From CAZGUG01 sp964625335 (GTDB taxonomy: Bacteria; Bacillota; Clostridia; Ch29), in assembly GCA_964625335.1 (NCBI GenBank), contig CAZVBE010000003.1, positions 62,001-126,000 on the forward strand: a stretch of DNA of 64,000 bases, in the 5' to 3' direction. The notes beneath the pieces are model-generated. The model saw nothing but the letters and a program-made list of their open reading frames with translations. It made no database searches and was not told where the DNA came from. Below, piece by piece: positions 16,593 through 25,269 of the stretch. The position numbers and the translations under genes are program-made. The stretch's first letter is position 1. Every line of letters begins with the position of its first letter.

Positions 16593-16616
16593 CCCCGCCT
16601 TCGGGCGGGGATTTTT
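16593..16616 (+). terminator. Intrinsic terminator after the first SLH gene
   Basis: CCCCGCC and GGCGGGG enclose a TTCG tetraloop (16593-16610), followed by ATTTTTA. A stable tetraloop terminator. Confidence 0.9.
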
Positions 16617-16729
16617 ACTTTTGTTGCATATTGCAGTATTTTTGAAGGTTTTAGCAGGAATTGAGCGTTATGTAAAGAATATTATGTGTATATGTCAAAG
16701 AAGAAAATTTGATGGGGAGGATGAAGGAT

Positions 16730-18553
16730 TTGGCTAAAGAAAGGAAACATAAGGTTTTTTATTTACTGCTGGCTGTGCTGGTGCTGGCTGCCGGTATGCC
16801 GCTTTCTGCCGGGGCGGCCAGGGTATTCACCGATGTAGGAGACGGTGAATGGTATGACACATATGTGATGAAGGCCTATGAGGCGGGTCTTATAAGCGGG
16901 TTTGAGGATGCAACCTTTAAGCCCAATTCTCCTATCAGCAAAATGGAAGCGATTATCTGCCTTGCCAGGCTTGCAGGGTTCGGCAGTGATACGGCCGTGG
17001 ATTCCTACATACAAAAATTTAATACAAGAATGGATTCCGACAGAATCCCTGTATGGGCTAAGGGATATGTTGCCTTTGCGCTGGAAAAGGGGATAGTTAC
17101 CGAAGAGGAGATTGCCACCTTTGTCAAAAGCGACGGCAGCTCCAACAATGCAAAGAGGTACGAGGTTGCGGTATATTTCGCAAGAGCCCTCGGGTTTGAG
17201 CAGCAGGCAGGTTCAATGACCAACGTGGTGCTCAACTTTGTGGACAATGAGGTGATTTCCAACTGGTCAAAGGGATATATTAAGGTTTTGTACGACCGGG
17301 GTATCATGAAGGGGGATTCCCAGAACAAATTCAATCCCAATAACGAGATTACCCGCGCCGAGATAGCCACCATGCTTTCCTCGTCCCTCGAGCATGCCGG
17401 CACCGTTAATACCGGCACCAGTACTGTTGAGGGCAGGATAGACGAGGTAGTTACAAGCACCGGTAGAACCGTTATAAAGATTTCGGATACCGATGATGAA
17501 ATTGATATGTACGACGTAGCCACTGCCGTTACCGTCAGGCTGAACGGGACTTCCGCCTCCCTGTCAAGCATTGCCGCAGGGCAGCAGGGGACCTTCGGTA
17601 TAAGGGATGACAAGATAGTCTCGATAGACGTGGTAAGCAGGGCGGGGACAGTGAAGGGCATAGTCAGAAGCGTGTACATCGGCTCCGGGTTCAGCAGTAT
17701 TACCATAGAGGAGGACGACGACGGTGACAGGCTTACCTACAGGCTTATGGCAAACGCCGTTATAAGGCTTGACGGCCAGACCGTTGGCCTTGAGCAGATT
17801 AGCTCGGGCGACAGTGTAACGGTTACCGCCAGCGACACCTATGCCACCCGTGTAGAGGCCGAAAGGAAAACAAAGACTGCCATGGGTATTTTTGCCGGGC
17901 TTAAAACCGACAAAAACCTGATACTGGTCCTCAAAAAAGGCAGCCAGGAAACAGAATACCCTGTGGACGACGATGCACAAGTAAGAAGGGACGGCAGGAA
18001 CAGGGGATTTGAAGACCTGCGCAGGGGCGATGAGATAGAAATAACAATCGAGTACGGAATTGTTACAAAGATAGAAGCGGACAGCGTAGACAGGGAAGTT
18101 GAAGGCACACTGGAATCACTGGCTATTGGAAGACCCCATCAGTTAACTATATTGAAGAAAGACGGTGAGACCGAGACATTTATACTGCCGGTTGACGTAA
18201 AAATAGAACTGGACGGCAAAACCGCCAGCGTTTATGACCTCCGGTTGGATTATTTCCTGGAGATAGAGGTGGAAAGCGACGAGGTGGTCGGCATAGAAGC
18301 GGAATCGGTGGCAGACAGGAACGAGGTAATGGGTACCGTTGAGTATGTGAACACCGACGTAAATGTGATAACCTTAAAAGACTCCGGTACAAATACCCTA
18401 AGACAGATTAACGTTAACGATGATACCAGGATTATGAACAGCAGCGGTACCAGAAGGTATATGAGACATATTGATGTTGGCGACCGTTTGGTGGTGTTTG
18501 GACGCTCTGAACTGGGAGTATTTATTGCCGATTCAGTAATAATACGCGACTGA
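16730..18553 (+). CDS. S-layer-homology protein, paralogue with five beta-type repeats
   Basis: The product of about 607 residues has a signal peptide (hydrophobic core LLLAVLVLAAGMPL, then SAGAARVF), three SLH domains (with AGLISGFEDATFKPNSPISK and DRGIMKGDSQNKFNPNNEIT), then about five modules of 70-75 residues related to those of the preceding gene (REVEGTLESLAIGRPHQLTI; KIELDGKTASVYDL). The start is uncertain: TTG 16730 lies nine bases after GGGGAGG, while ATG 16721 abuts it. The two SLH genes appear to be a tandem duplication with changed repeat number. Likely an envelope structural protein. Confidence 0.88.
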   Translation: MAKERKHKVFYLLLAVLVLAAGMPLSAGAARVFTDVGDGEWYDTYVMKAYEAGLISGFEDATFKPNSPISKMEAIICLARLAGFGSDTAVDSYIQKFNTRMDSDRIPVWAKGYVAFALEKGIVTEEEIATFVKSDGSSNNAKRYEVAVYFARALGFEQQAGSMTNVVLNFVDNEVISNWSKGYIKVLYDRGIMKGDSQNKFNPNNEITRAEIATMLSSSLEHAGTVNTGTSTVEGRIDEVVTSTGRTVIKISDTDDEIDMYDVATAVTVRLNGTSASLSSIAAGQQGTFGIRDDKIVSIDVVSRAGTVKGIVRSVYIGSGFSSITIEEDDDGDRLTYRLMANAVIRLDGQTVGLEQISSGDSVTVTASDTYATRVEAERKTKTAMGIFAGLKTDKNLILVLKKGSQETEYPVDDDAQVRRDGRNRGFEDLRRGDEIEITIEYGIVTKIEADSVDREVEGTLESLAIGRPHQLTILKKDGETETFILPVDVKIELDGKTASVYDLRLDYFLEIEVESDEVVGIEAESVADRNEVMGTVEYVNTDVNVITLKDSGTNTLRQINVNDDTRIMNSSGTRRYMRHIDVGDRLVVFGRSELGVFIADSVIIRD

Positions 18554-18560
18554 CAGACAC

Positions 18561-18593
18561 TCAAACACGGGGACATCTACCCTGTTTGATTTT
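18561..18593 (+). terminator. Probable terminator after the second SLH gene
   Basis: TCAAACA and TGTTTGA flank a GC-rich centre (18561-18589) that can pair further through GGG/CCC; the right arm runs into ATTTTGA. Weaker T-run than the neighbouring terminators. Confidence 0.6.
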
Positions 18594-18608
18594 GAAACCA
18601 GGCTCTGC

Positions 18609-18697
18609 GGGGACGGTTCTTGCTGCTTTAGCAAACAAAAAGAACCGTCCCTAATGTTTTTTGCCAAACAAAAAGAACCGTCCCTGATGTTTTTTGT
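18609..18697. repeat. Dispersed GGGACGGTTCTT repeats, inverted pair plus one copy
   Basis: GGGACGGTTCTT at 18610-18621 is opposed by AAGAACCGTCCC at 18640-18651, forming a 12-base stem, and a second copy in the reverse orientation lies at 18665-18696 (CAAACAAAAAGAACCGTCCC). These belong to the window-wide repeat family. The 240-base gap between the SLH gene and the next gene holds only these repeats and a ribosome-binding site. Confidence 0.8.
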
Positions 18698-18796
18698 TGA
18701 TGTTTTTTGCCAGTATCCGGCAGGTCAAAATATTAAAAATAAGCGGCAGGAATTGAATGTCCTTTGGAGAATATTTAAACCAGGGAGGTGTGGGGG

Positions 18797-19309
18797 ATGC
18801 TGATAAACAGAAAAACGATAGTGGCAGTGAGATGTCCCTGGTGCGGCAATATGCAGACAAACACCGCAGACCCCTTTCAGATTTCAACCGGTGAGGGTAT
18901 TACGGTCAAGTGCCAGTGCGGAGAAGAGGTTTTTACCCTCAAAAAAAAGAAAACCAACGGTTACCAGTTGAATATTTCATGTATAGCCTGCGATCATGAG
19001 CATATCTATAAATTAGGGTACAAAGATTTGTGGAAGACCAATCTGTGTATTCTTGATTGCCATTATACTCATATGGAAGTGTGTTTCCTGGGCAGGGAAA
19101 GCTATGTGAAACAAGCCGTAGAGGCCTACGAAAGGGAGATGGAAGAGATAATCAGGCAGCTGGGGATAGAGGAATTCCTCGGGGATGACGACCTGTGGTC
19201 TGAAAGCTTTACCAGGTTTATGGATACTGTGGAAAAAGTTAATTTTAACAGCGATTTGGGGAAGAATATAGTTGACTTTATACCAAAGAGGCCAAAACAC
19301 AGTAAATGA
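18797..19309 (+). CDS. Zinc-ribbon-like protein of unknown function
   Basis: The product of about 170 residues has Cys pairs typical of zinc binding: CPWC near residue 13, CQC near 41, CIAC near 61 and later Cys/His residues (CILDCHYTH). The C-terminal half is helical and acidic, with an EAYEREMEEIIRQLGIEEFL helix. The ATG follows a GGGAGGTG site and is preferred to GTG 18788, which lies within that site. It sits 12 bases ahead of the fsa gene and may be co-transcribed with it. I do not recognise the family; nucleic-acid or protein binding is possible. Confidence 0.75.
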   Translation: MLINRKTIVAVRCPWCGNMQTNTADPFQISTGEGITVKCQCGEEVFTLKKKKTNGYQLNISCIACDHEHIYKLGYKDLWKTNLCILDCHYTHMEVCFLGRESYVKQAVEAYEREMEEIIRQLGIEEFLGDDDLWSESFTRFMDTVEKVNFNSDLGKNIVDFIPKRPKHSK

Positions 19310-19321
19310 GGAGGAGTATTG

Positions 19322-19975
19322 TTGAAGCTTTACATTGATACTGCCAACCTGGATGAGATAAAGCAGGCAAATTCCATGGGCATTATAAGCGGGGTTACCA
19401 CCAACCCGTCGCTGGTGGCGAAAGAAGGCGCCGATTTCAGACAAAGAATAAAGGATATTGCGTCAATAGTGAAGGGGCCGATCAGCGCGGAGGTTATATC
19501 CCTGGAAGCGGAAAAAATGGTGGAGGAGGGGAGAGAGCTCGCTTCGATAGATACCAATATAGTGATAAAGATACCCATTACCGTCCAAGGGCTTATGGCT
19601 GCCAATATTCTGGCATCCGAGGGTATAGATATAAATGCCACCCTTGTGTTTTCCGCCAACCAGGCTTTGCTGGCGGCGAGGGCCGGAGCGGCCTATGTAA
19701 GCCCCTTTGTGGGCAGAATGGACGATATAGGGAACGATGGGATGGAGGTAGTGAGGGATATAGCAGAAATTTTCCGCATTCACGGTATAGATACCAGAAT
19801 AATAGCCGCAAGTATACGCCATCCTATGCACGTTGCCCGGGCTGCCCTTGCGGGGGCGCACATTTCCACCGTGCCCTTTCCGGTGCTTAAGGCGATGATT
19901 AAGCATCCACTGACAGATTTGGGCATAGAAAGGTTTTTGAAGGACTGGAACCAAGCAAAGCAAAAGAGCAACTAA
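19322..19975 (+). CDS. fsa: Transaldolase / fructose-6-phosphate aldolase-like protein
   Basis: The 217-residue product matches the short transaldolase (TalC/FSA) family: KLYIDTANLDEIKQA at the start, GVTTNPSLVAKEG, and the Schiff-base Lys in NIVIKIPIT (about residue 85), then ATLVFSANQALLAA and YVSPFVGRMDD. These enzymes catalyse either transaldolase or fructose-6-phosphate aldol cleavage. The start is the second of two consecutive TTG codons (19322), with GAGGAG upstream, to match the family N-terminus. It is followed by a hairpin and then glpX, which joins sugar-phosphate metabolism genes. Confidence 0.9.
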   Translation: MKLYIDTANLDEIKQANSMGIISGVTTNPSLVAKEGADFRQRIKDIASIVKGPISAEVISLEAEKMVEEGRELASIDTNIVIKIPITVQGLMAANILASEGIDINATLVFSANQALLAARAGAAYVSPFVGRMDDIGNDGMEVVRDIAEIFRIHGIDTRIIAASIRHPMHVARAALAGAHISTVPFPVLKAMIKHPLTDLGIERFLKDWNQAKQKSN

Positions 19976-20001
19976 AGCCGGGTAGTATAACCGGCTATTT
20001 T
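19976..20001 (+). terminator. Hairpin between fsa and glpX, possible partial terminator
   Basis: AGCCGG (19976-19981) and CCGGCT (19991-19996) form a six-base stem followed by ATTTTAAG. It begins right after the fsa stop and ends a few bases before the glpX ribosome-binding site, so it may reduce read-through or protect the 3' end. Confidence 0.55.
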
Positions 20002-20015
20002 AAGGGGGTAATTTT

Positions 20016-20987
20016 TTGGACAGGGACCTTGCACTAAACCTGGTGAGGGTGACTGAAACGGCTGCATTAAAAGCTGCCAAACACATGGGCAGAGGAGATA
20101 AGAATGCTGCCGACCAGGCAGCGGTGGACGGTATGCGGAGAATGTTCGATACCATCCATGTCAATGGAGTAGTGGTGATAGGCGAGGGTGAGATGGACGA
20201 AGCGCCGATGCTTTACATAGGGGAGAAGATTGGCTGTCAGGCAAGGGATGATATAAAGGTGGATATTGCGGTAGATCCCCTTGACGGGACATCATTAATA
20301 GCCAAGGGAAGTCCCAACGCAATATCGGTGGTTGCCCTTGCTCCTGAAGGGTGCCTTCTCCATGCGCCGGACATGTACATGGATAAACTGGCGGTAAGCT
20401 CCAGGGCCAAAGGCGTTGCAGACATAAATGCGCCCGTCGAAGATAATCTTAGGAATATAGCAAGGGCGCTTAACAAGGATATTTCCGACTTAACTGTTAC
20501 AATGCTGGATAGGCCGAGGCATGAAGCCGTTATAGACAGGGTGAGGAAGCTGGGCGCAAGGATTAAGCTTTTCGGTGAAGGGGACGTCGCAGCTGCGGTG
20601 GCCGTAGCCTTTGAACATACCGGCGTTGATGTGCTGCTTGGAATAGGCGGGGCTCCCGAGGGTGTAATTGCGGCGGCTGCTATGAAATGCCTGGGGGCTG
20701 ATTTCCAGGGCAGGCTTATGCCCTACACCGACAAGGAGAAAGAACGGTGCCGGAAGATGGGCATTGGAGACATCAACAGGGTGTTATACCTGGATGACCT
20801 TGTAAAGGGCAATGAGGCTTTCTTTGCCGCTACCGGCGTTTCGGACGGGGAACTGCTAAAGGGAGTGGTGTATTATGGCAACCGTACCGCGAAGACCCAT
20901 TCCATCATAATGCGGTCGGAAACCGGGACCGTCAGATTTATTGAAGCGATACACCAGCTTGACAGAAAACCGGAATACGCAATATAG
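20016..20987 (+). CDS. glpX: Class II fructose-1,6-bisphosphatase
   Basis: The 323-residue product has the GlpX hallmarks: GEGEMDEAPML (about 56), DIAVDPLDGTSLIAKG (about 84-99, metal-binding Asp residues) and LGIGGAPEGVIAAAA (about 208-222). It removes the 1-phosphate from fructose 1,6-bisphosphate, a gluconeogenic step. It starts with TTG preceded by AAGGGGG. With fsa upstream it points to sugar-phosphate interconversion during growth on non-sugar carbon. A strong terminator follows. Confidence 0.95.
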   Translation: MDRDLALNLVRVTETAALKAAKHMGRGDKNAADQAAVDGMRRMFDTIHVNGVVVIGEGEMDEAPMLYIGEKIGCQARDDIKVDIAVDPLDGTSLIAKGSPNAISVVALAPEGCLLHAPDMYMDKLAVSSRAKGVADINAPVEDNLRNIARALNKDISDLTVTMLDRPRHEAVIDRVRKLGARIKLFGEGDVAAAVAVAFEHTGVDVLLGIGGAPEGVIAAAAMKCLGADFQGRLMPYTDKEKERCRKMGIGDINRVLYLDDLVKGNEAFFAATGVSDGELLKGVVYYGNRTAKTHSIIMRSETGTVRFIEAIHQLDRKPEYAI

Positions 20988-20993
20988 TTTTTA

Positions 20994-21020
20994 AACGGGG
21001 CTATAAATTGCCCCGTTTTT
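20994..21020 (+). terminator. Intrinsic terminator after glpX
   Basis: AACGGGGC (20994-21001) pairs with GCCCCGTT (21010-21017), followed by a T run. Confidence 0.92.
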
Positions 21021-21040
21021 GTCAAGAATTCAAATACCCC

Positions 21041-21067
21041 TTGTAATACTTTAAAAATAAGTATAAT
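21041..21067 (+). promoter_or_regulatory. Probable rho promoter
   Basis: TTGTAA at 21041-21046 and TATAAT at 21062-21067 are separated by 15 bases, slightly short. The leader to the start codon would be about 90 bases. Confidence 0.5.
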
Positions 21068-21163
21068 ATAGGTATGTCCAAGATACCTATCCAGTTTGAG
21101 TTCCATTATGCCGATATAAACTATACAGTTGTGTTGCGCACATTAATGTGGAGGTGCTATTGA

Positions 21164-22450
21164 TTGAATCATGTAAATTTAGAGGGTAAGACTATTGCTG
21201 AGTTAAGGGACATTGCAAAGAATTTGAACGTAAAAAGTCCCACCGTGTATAAGAAAGCCCGGCTGATAGAGCTTATCCTCGAGAAGCAGGTAGAAAAGTT
21301 TAAAGGAGATAAGCTCAAGCAAATCGCCGTTCTCGCAGAGCCCAATCTTGTAACAGGAGTATTAGAGGTTTTGCCCGACGGTTACGGCTTTCTCCGCTCT
21401 TCCAATTACCTTCCTGGAGCAGATGATGTTTACGTTTCCCCTTCCCAGATAAGAAAATTCAACCTTAAAACCGGAGATTTGATCACCGGAAAGACAAGGG
21501 CTGCGAAGGATTCGGAAAAATACCATGCTCTGCTGTTTGTGGAAGCCGTAAACGGCGACAGACCGGAGATTGCTGCAAAGAGGGCGGATTTTGACACCCT
21601 CACCCCAATTTATCCCAACCGCAGGGTAACCCTTGAACATTCCCCCGAAGACCTTTCAACAAGAATAACCGACATTATTTCTCCCATAGGTAAAGGCCAG
21701 CGGGGGCTCATAGTAGCGCCTCCCAAAGCCGGGAAAACCATACTGCTTCAGAAAATGGCCAACAGCGTAACAAAAAATCATCCCGAAATGAAGGTTATCG
21801 TGCTGCTCATAGATGAACGGCCCGAGGAAGTTACCGATATGAAGAGGTCGATAAACGGCGATGTTGTTTATTCCACCTTTGACGAGCTTCCCGAGCATCA
21901 TATAAGGGTGGCGGAGATGGTACTCGAGCGGGCGCAGAGGCTTGTGGAGCAAAAAAAAGATGTAATAATACTGCTGGACAGCATAACCAGGCTGGCCCGG
22001 GCCTATAACCTCACCATACCACCCACCGGCAGGACCCTGTCCGGAGGCCTGGATCCCGGTGCGCTGCATAAACCCAAGAGGTTCTTTGGCGCGGCGAGGA
22101 ATATAGAGGAGGGGGGAAGCCTGACAATACTGGCAACCGCCCTTATCGAAACCGGCAGCCGTATGGATGATGTGATTTATGAGGAATTCAAGGGGACGGG
22201 TAATATGGAGCTTCACCTTGACCGCAGGTTGTCCGAAAGGAGAATTTTCCCCGCCATTGACATGAACCGGTCGGGGACAAGGAGAGAAGAGCTGCTCCTT
22301 AGCCAGGACGAACTGGAAGCGGTTTGGTATATAAGGAAGGCGTTAAGCTCTGGACAGAACGCCGATGTTACCGAGAACCTGATAAACAGGCTTATGATGA
22401 CGGATAATAACAGGCAGTTCCTTGGAATGGTAAAGAAGATGTTCGTATAA
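21164..22450 (+). CDS. rho: Transcription termination factor Rho
   Basis: The 428-residue product has the N-terminal Rho helical domain (KTIAELRDIAKNLNV), a cold-shock-like RNA-binding domain (VLPDGYGFLRS, about 67-77), the P-loop VAPPKAGKTILLQ (about 181-193), Walker B (VIILLDSITRLARAYN, about 266-281) and the Q/R-loop region (GGSLTILATALIETG). It is a hexameric RNA helicase that terminates transcription. The TTG start follows GGAGGTG. The long leader may allow autoregulation. It is followed by a very stable terminator. Confidence 0.97.
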   Translation: MNHVNLEGKTIAELRDIAKNLNVKSPTVYKKARLIELILEKQVEKFKGDKLKQIAVLAEPNLVTGVLEVLPDGYGFLRSSNYLPGADDVYVSPSQIRKFNLKTGDLITGKTRAAKDSEKYHALLFVEAVNGDRPEIAAKRADFDTLTPIYPNRRVTLEHSPEDLSTRITDIISPIGKGQRGLIVAPPKAGKTILLQKMANSVTKNHPEMKVIVLLIDERPEEVTDMKRSINGDVVYSTFDELPEHHIRVAEMVLERAQRLVEQKKDVIILLDSITRLARAYNLTIPPTGRTLSGGLDPGALHKPKRFFGAARNIEEGGSLTILATALIETGSRMDDVIYEEFKGTGNMELHLDRRLSERRIFPAIDMNRSGTRREELLLSQDELEAVWYIRKALSSGQNADVTENLINRLMMTDNNRQFLGMVKKMFV

Positions 22451-22467
22451 ACAAATCACCTAATCAA

Positions 22468-22521
22468 CGGGTAAGGGGTTGCTGACACCTATGCATCAGC
22501 AACCCCTTACCCGCAAAAAAC
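22468..22521 (+). terminator. Very stable intrinsic terminator after rho
   Basis: An 18-base perfect stem (22468-22485 with 22496-22513; core AAGGGGTTGCTGA) encloses a ten-base loop. A-rich rather than T-rich sequence follows, so it may act more as an RNA-stabilising structure than as a classical terminator. Confidence 0.65.
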
Positions 22522-22524
22522 AAC

Positions 22525-22589
22525 AGGGACGGTTCTTTTTGTTTTTTGTGAAACATTAGGGACGGTTCTTTTTGTTTGCTTTTTGTTTG
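22525..22589. repeat. Dispersed GGGACGGTTCTTTTTGTTT repeats, two direct copies
   Basis: Copies at 22526-22547 and 22558-22579 read AGGGACGGTTCTTTTTGTTT, separated by TGTGAAACATT. The element lies between the convergent rho and aminotransferase genes. A GCGGG/CCCGC hairpin (22591-22607) follows. Confidence 0.85.
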
Positions 22590-22623
22590 AGCGGGGAAAA
22601 ATCCCGCGTTATGTCTTATTGTA

Positions 22624-23808
22624 TTACAGTATTTCCTTCACAGCCTGGCCCAGTCTTGTTATACCTTCGATTATCCTTTCCTCGGGTATCGCGGAAAAGC
22701 TGAATCTTGCGGAGTTTTGCCCTCCCCCGTTAGGGTAGAAGGGATCTCCGGGAATAAAGGCAACGTTTTTTTCAAGCGCCTTCTTCATCAGCTCGGTTGT
22801 GTTGATGTGTTCGGGAAATTCCAGCCAGACAAATAGTCCGCCCTGGGGTACCGATATTTTTACTTCCTTCGGAAGGCACTTTTCCATCTGTTCTATCATT
22901 ACGGCCCTTCTCTTCCTGTACACACCTATCAGGTATTCGATGCGGGCATCCAGGTCGTACATTTCCATGTATTTGTTAACCTGTCTTTGGGTAAGTGAAT
23001 TTACCTGGAGGTCTGCTCCCTGCTTAACCAGATTAAATTTACCCAGTATCTCTTCGCCGGCGCATATCCAGCCCAGTCTCATCCCCGGTGCCAGGGTTTT
23101 GGAAAAGGTTCCAAGGTAAACAACCCTGTTTTGGGTATCAAAGGACTTGATAGCCGGTTGGGGCTCTCCCTCATATCTCAGTTCATAATAAGGGCTGTCT
23201 TCAATTATTACAGCATCATACCGGTTGGCCATCTCCACCAATTGTTTTCTTCTTTCCAAAGACCATGTTCTTCCCGACGGGTTCTGGAAATCCGGAATGA
23301 CATAAATAAACTTAACCTTTGCGTTATTCCTTAACGTTTCTTCCAGTTCCGTCATAATAATGCCCTGGTCATCCATCGGAATATCTGCAAATTGGCATTC
23401 ATAGGCCTTGAATGCATTTAGCGCTCCCAGATAGCTTGGGCTTTCACAGACCACCAAGTCGCCCGGGTTTACAAATATTTTGCCGCAAAAGTCAAGCCCC
23501 TGCTGGGAGCCTGAGGTTAGCAGGATATTATCTGCCGTAATACCCTTTATACCAACTCTCCCCAGCCTTTTAACCACCTTTTCCCTTAAGGGAAGGTAAC
23601 CGTCGGTTGAGCCGTATTGCAAAGCCAACTGTCCATCCTCGTCCAGTACCTTCGAGGTTACTTCTTTCATTTCCTCAATCGGGAAAAACTCCGCAGCCGG
23701 CATTCCCCCTCCAAAGGAAATGACCTCCGGCCTTTCAGTGAGCTTAAGTACTTCGCGTATTGTGGAAGCCTTTACGCCGTCCATTCTGTTTGCAAATTTA
23801 AAAGCCAT
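22624..23808 (-). CDS. PLP-dependent aminotransferase, class I (2-aminoadipate/aromatic type)
   Basis: The 394-residue product is a fold-type I aminotransferase of the LysN/MocR-like branch. It has ISFGGGMPAAEFFP (about 30-43), YGSTDGYLPLRE, LLTSGSQQGLDFCGKI (about 98-113), YVIPDFQNPSGRTW (about 172-185), IIEDSPYYELRYEGE and the PLP-binding Lys in YLGTFSKTLAPGMRLGW. There is no N-terminal winged-helix domain, so it is an enzyme rather than a MocR regulator. The ATG has GGAGGTG upstream. It lies on the opposite strand between rho and rpmE. Substrate likely an aromatic, branched-chain or 2-aminoadipate amino acid. Confidence 0.92.
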   Translation of the reverse strand: MAFKFANRMDGVKASTIREVLKLTERPEVISFGGGMPAAEFFPIEEMKEVTSKVLDEDGQLALQYGSTDGYLPLREKVVKRLGRVGIKGITADNILLTSGSQQGLDFCGKIFVNPGDLVVCESPSYLGALNAFKAYECQFADIPMDDQGIIMTELEETLRNNAKVKFIYVIPDFQNPSGRTWSLERRKQLVEMANRYDAVIIEDSPYYELRYEGEPQPAIKSFDTQNRVVYLGTFSKTLAPGMRLGWICAGEEILGKFNLVKQGADLQVNSLTQRQVNKYMEMYDLDARIEYLIGVYRKRRAVMIEQMEKCLPKEVKISVPQGGLFVWLEFPEHINTTELMKKALEKNVAFIPGDPFYPNGGGQNSARFSFSAIPEERIIEGITRLGQAVKEIL

Positions 23809-23972
23809 TACCTCACCTCCGGTGATATTGTAATTTCTTATTATATTCTATCATTAATTACAATTTTTTTATAGTACATCTAATTTCCGTTGTAATTAAA
23901 ATACGTCCCTGTGACTTTTGTGGCGGGAGGACGATTTCGGCACACTGCCGTGACAGAGACGTAAAATTATGT

Positions 23973-24001
23973 TTGCGGGGAAATAATAGTTATGTTATAA
24001 T
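23973..24001 (+). promoter_or_regulatory. Probable promoter of rpmE and downstream genes
   Basis: TTGCGG at 23973-23978 and TATAAT at 23996-24001 are 17 bases apart. The 241-base stretch between the divergent aminotransferase and rpmE genes is otherwise AT-rich with no visible gene. Confidence 0.55.
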
Positions 24002-24049
24002 ATTGTAGTTAAAAATACAGTAATAATGCAGGAAAAGAGGTGAACCATC

Positions 24050-24268
24050 ATGAGAGAGGGAATTCATCCTGAATACAAAAAAGCAGTGGTAAAATGCGCT
24101 TGCGGCGAGACCTTTGAGACCGGTTCGGTAAAGGAAGAACTGAAGGTTGAAATATGCTCAAAATGCCATCCCTTTTTTACGGGACGTCAAAAGTTTGTAG
24201 ATACCGGTGGCCGTGTTGATAAATTCAAAAAGAAATACGGCATGTCCGATGATACGGATACTGAATAG
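24050..24268 (+). CDS. rpmE: 50S ribosomal protein L31, zinc-binding form
   Basis: The 72-residue product starts REGIHPEYKKAVVKCACGE and has four Cys at 16, 18, 36 and 39, the zinc-binding C+ form of L31. The ending HPFFTGRQKFVDTGGRVDKF is diagnostic. It sits at the subunit interface of the large ribosomal subunit. The ATG follows AAGAGGTG. The zinc form is usually replaced by a Cys-free paralogue under zinc limitation; none is in this window. Confidence 0.97.
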   Translation: MREGIHPEYKKAVVKCACGETFETGSVKEELKVEICSKCHPFFTGRQKFVDTGGRVDKFKKKYGMSDDTDTE

Positions 24269-24275
24269 CAAATAC

Positions 24276-24301
24276 AGACTGGTGACTAAACCAGTCTTAT
24301 T
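24276..24301 (+). terminator. Hairpin after rpmE, probable attenuator
   Basis: AGACTGG (24276-24282) pairs with CCAGTCT (24291-24297) and runs into TATTTGT. It lies just before the DUF1385 gene and could let a fraction of transcripts stop. Confidence 0.55.
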
Positions 24302-24318
24302 TGTACGGGGGAATATTA

Positions 24319-25269
24319 ATGGGTGATAAAAGTAAGGTTTGTCCAACCAGTATTGGGGGCCAGGCGGTTATTGAGGGCGTAATGATGAAGGGCCCCGAAA
24401 ACACCGCCATAGCAATCAGGAAAATGGGCGGAGAAATAGTGACCCGCCGCGAAAAGACCAAGAGTATCGATAAGAGGTACCCTTTGTTTAAGCTGCCAAT
24501 TTTCAGGGGAATGTTTATGCTGATAGATACCATGGTTCTGGGAGTTAGATCCCTGACCTATTCGGCCGAGCAGGCTGAATTTGACGAAGGGGATGCGGAG
24601 CCTTCACGGTTTGACAGATTTTTGGAAAAAATATTCGGAGGCGAAAAGAAGGCGGAACAGGCCGCTATATACTTTTCGGTATTTCTGTCCCTTGTGCTGA
24701 CGGTTCTGCTTTTCATAATACTGCCCACCTTTCTTATACGGTTTATCAAGACAAACGTCAGCGCCACCGTTGTTATGAATCTTATGGAGGGCCTTTTAAG
24801 GATAGGCATATTCCTTGTATACCTTTTGGCAGTCAGCAGGATGAAGGATATACAGAGGGTGTTTGAATATCATGGCGCAGAGCACAAAACCATACACTGC
24901 TATGAGCACCGGCAGGAGCTTACTCCCGAAAACGCCGCTTCCTATTCCCGGCTGCACCCGAGGTGCGGAACAAGCTTTTTGCTCATCGTGATGGTGGTAA
25001 GTATTATAGTGTTTTCGTTCATGGGCTGGCCCAATATGCTGGTCAGGATAATATCCAGGATTTTACTGCTGCCGCTGGTGGCAGGCATTTCCTATGAGAT
25101 AATCAAATGGGCGGGCAGAAGCGAAAGCGCGCTTTCGCGGGTAGTCAGGACCCCGGGATTGTTTTTGCAAAGGCTTACCACACGGGAGCCTGATAACAGT
25201 CAGCTTGAGGTAGCCATAGCGGCCTTGAAGGCGGTAGCGCCGGAGGACCAGGGAGTTGACGCTTGGTAA
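24319..25269 (+). CDS. DUF1385 (YqhQ-like) membrane protein
   Basis: The 316-residue product has the family start IGGQAVIEGVMMKGPEN and a conserved central stretch EYHGAEHKTIHCYEH (about 190-204) with His residues that could bind metal, then RLHPRCGTSF. Four or more hydrophobic segments lie around 55-75, 120-145, 155-175 and 220-255. The family is conserved in Firmicutes between rpmE and prmC, as here, but its function is unknown. The start is ATG 24319 after GGGGGAA. The stop overlaps the prmC start (TAATG). Confidence 0.93.
   Translation: MGDKSKVCPTSIGGQAVIEGVMMKGPENTAIAIRKMGGEIVTRREKTKSIDKRYPLFKLPIFRGMFMLIDTMVLGVRSLTYSAEQAEFDEGDAEPSRFDRFLEKIFGGEKKAEQAAIYFSVFLSLVLTVLLFIILPTFLIRFIKTNVSATVVMNLMEGLLRIGIFLVYLLAVSRMKDIQRVFEYHGAEHKTIHCYEHRQELTPENAASYSRLHPRCGTSFLLIVMVVSIIVFSFMGWPNMLVRIISRILLLPLVAGISYEIIKWAGRSESALSRVVRTPGLFLQRLTTREPDNSQLEVAIAALKAVAPEDQGVDAW

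Noticed and set aside
22624..23808. MocR-type regulator
   Set aside because: No winged-helix DNA-binding domain precedes the aminotransferase fold; the start is well defined.
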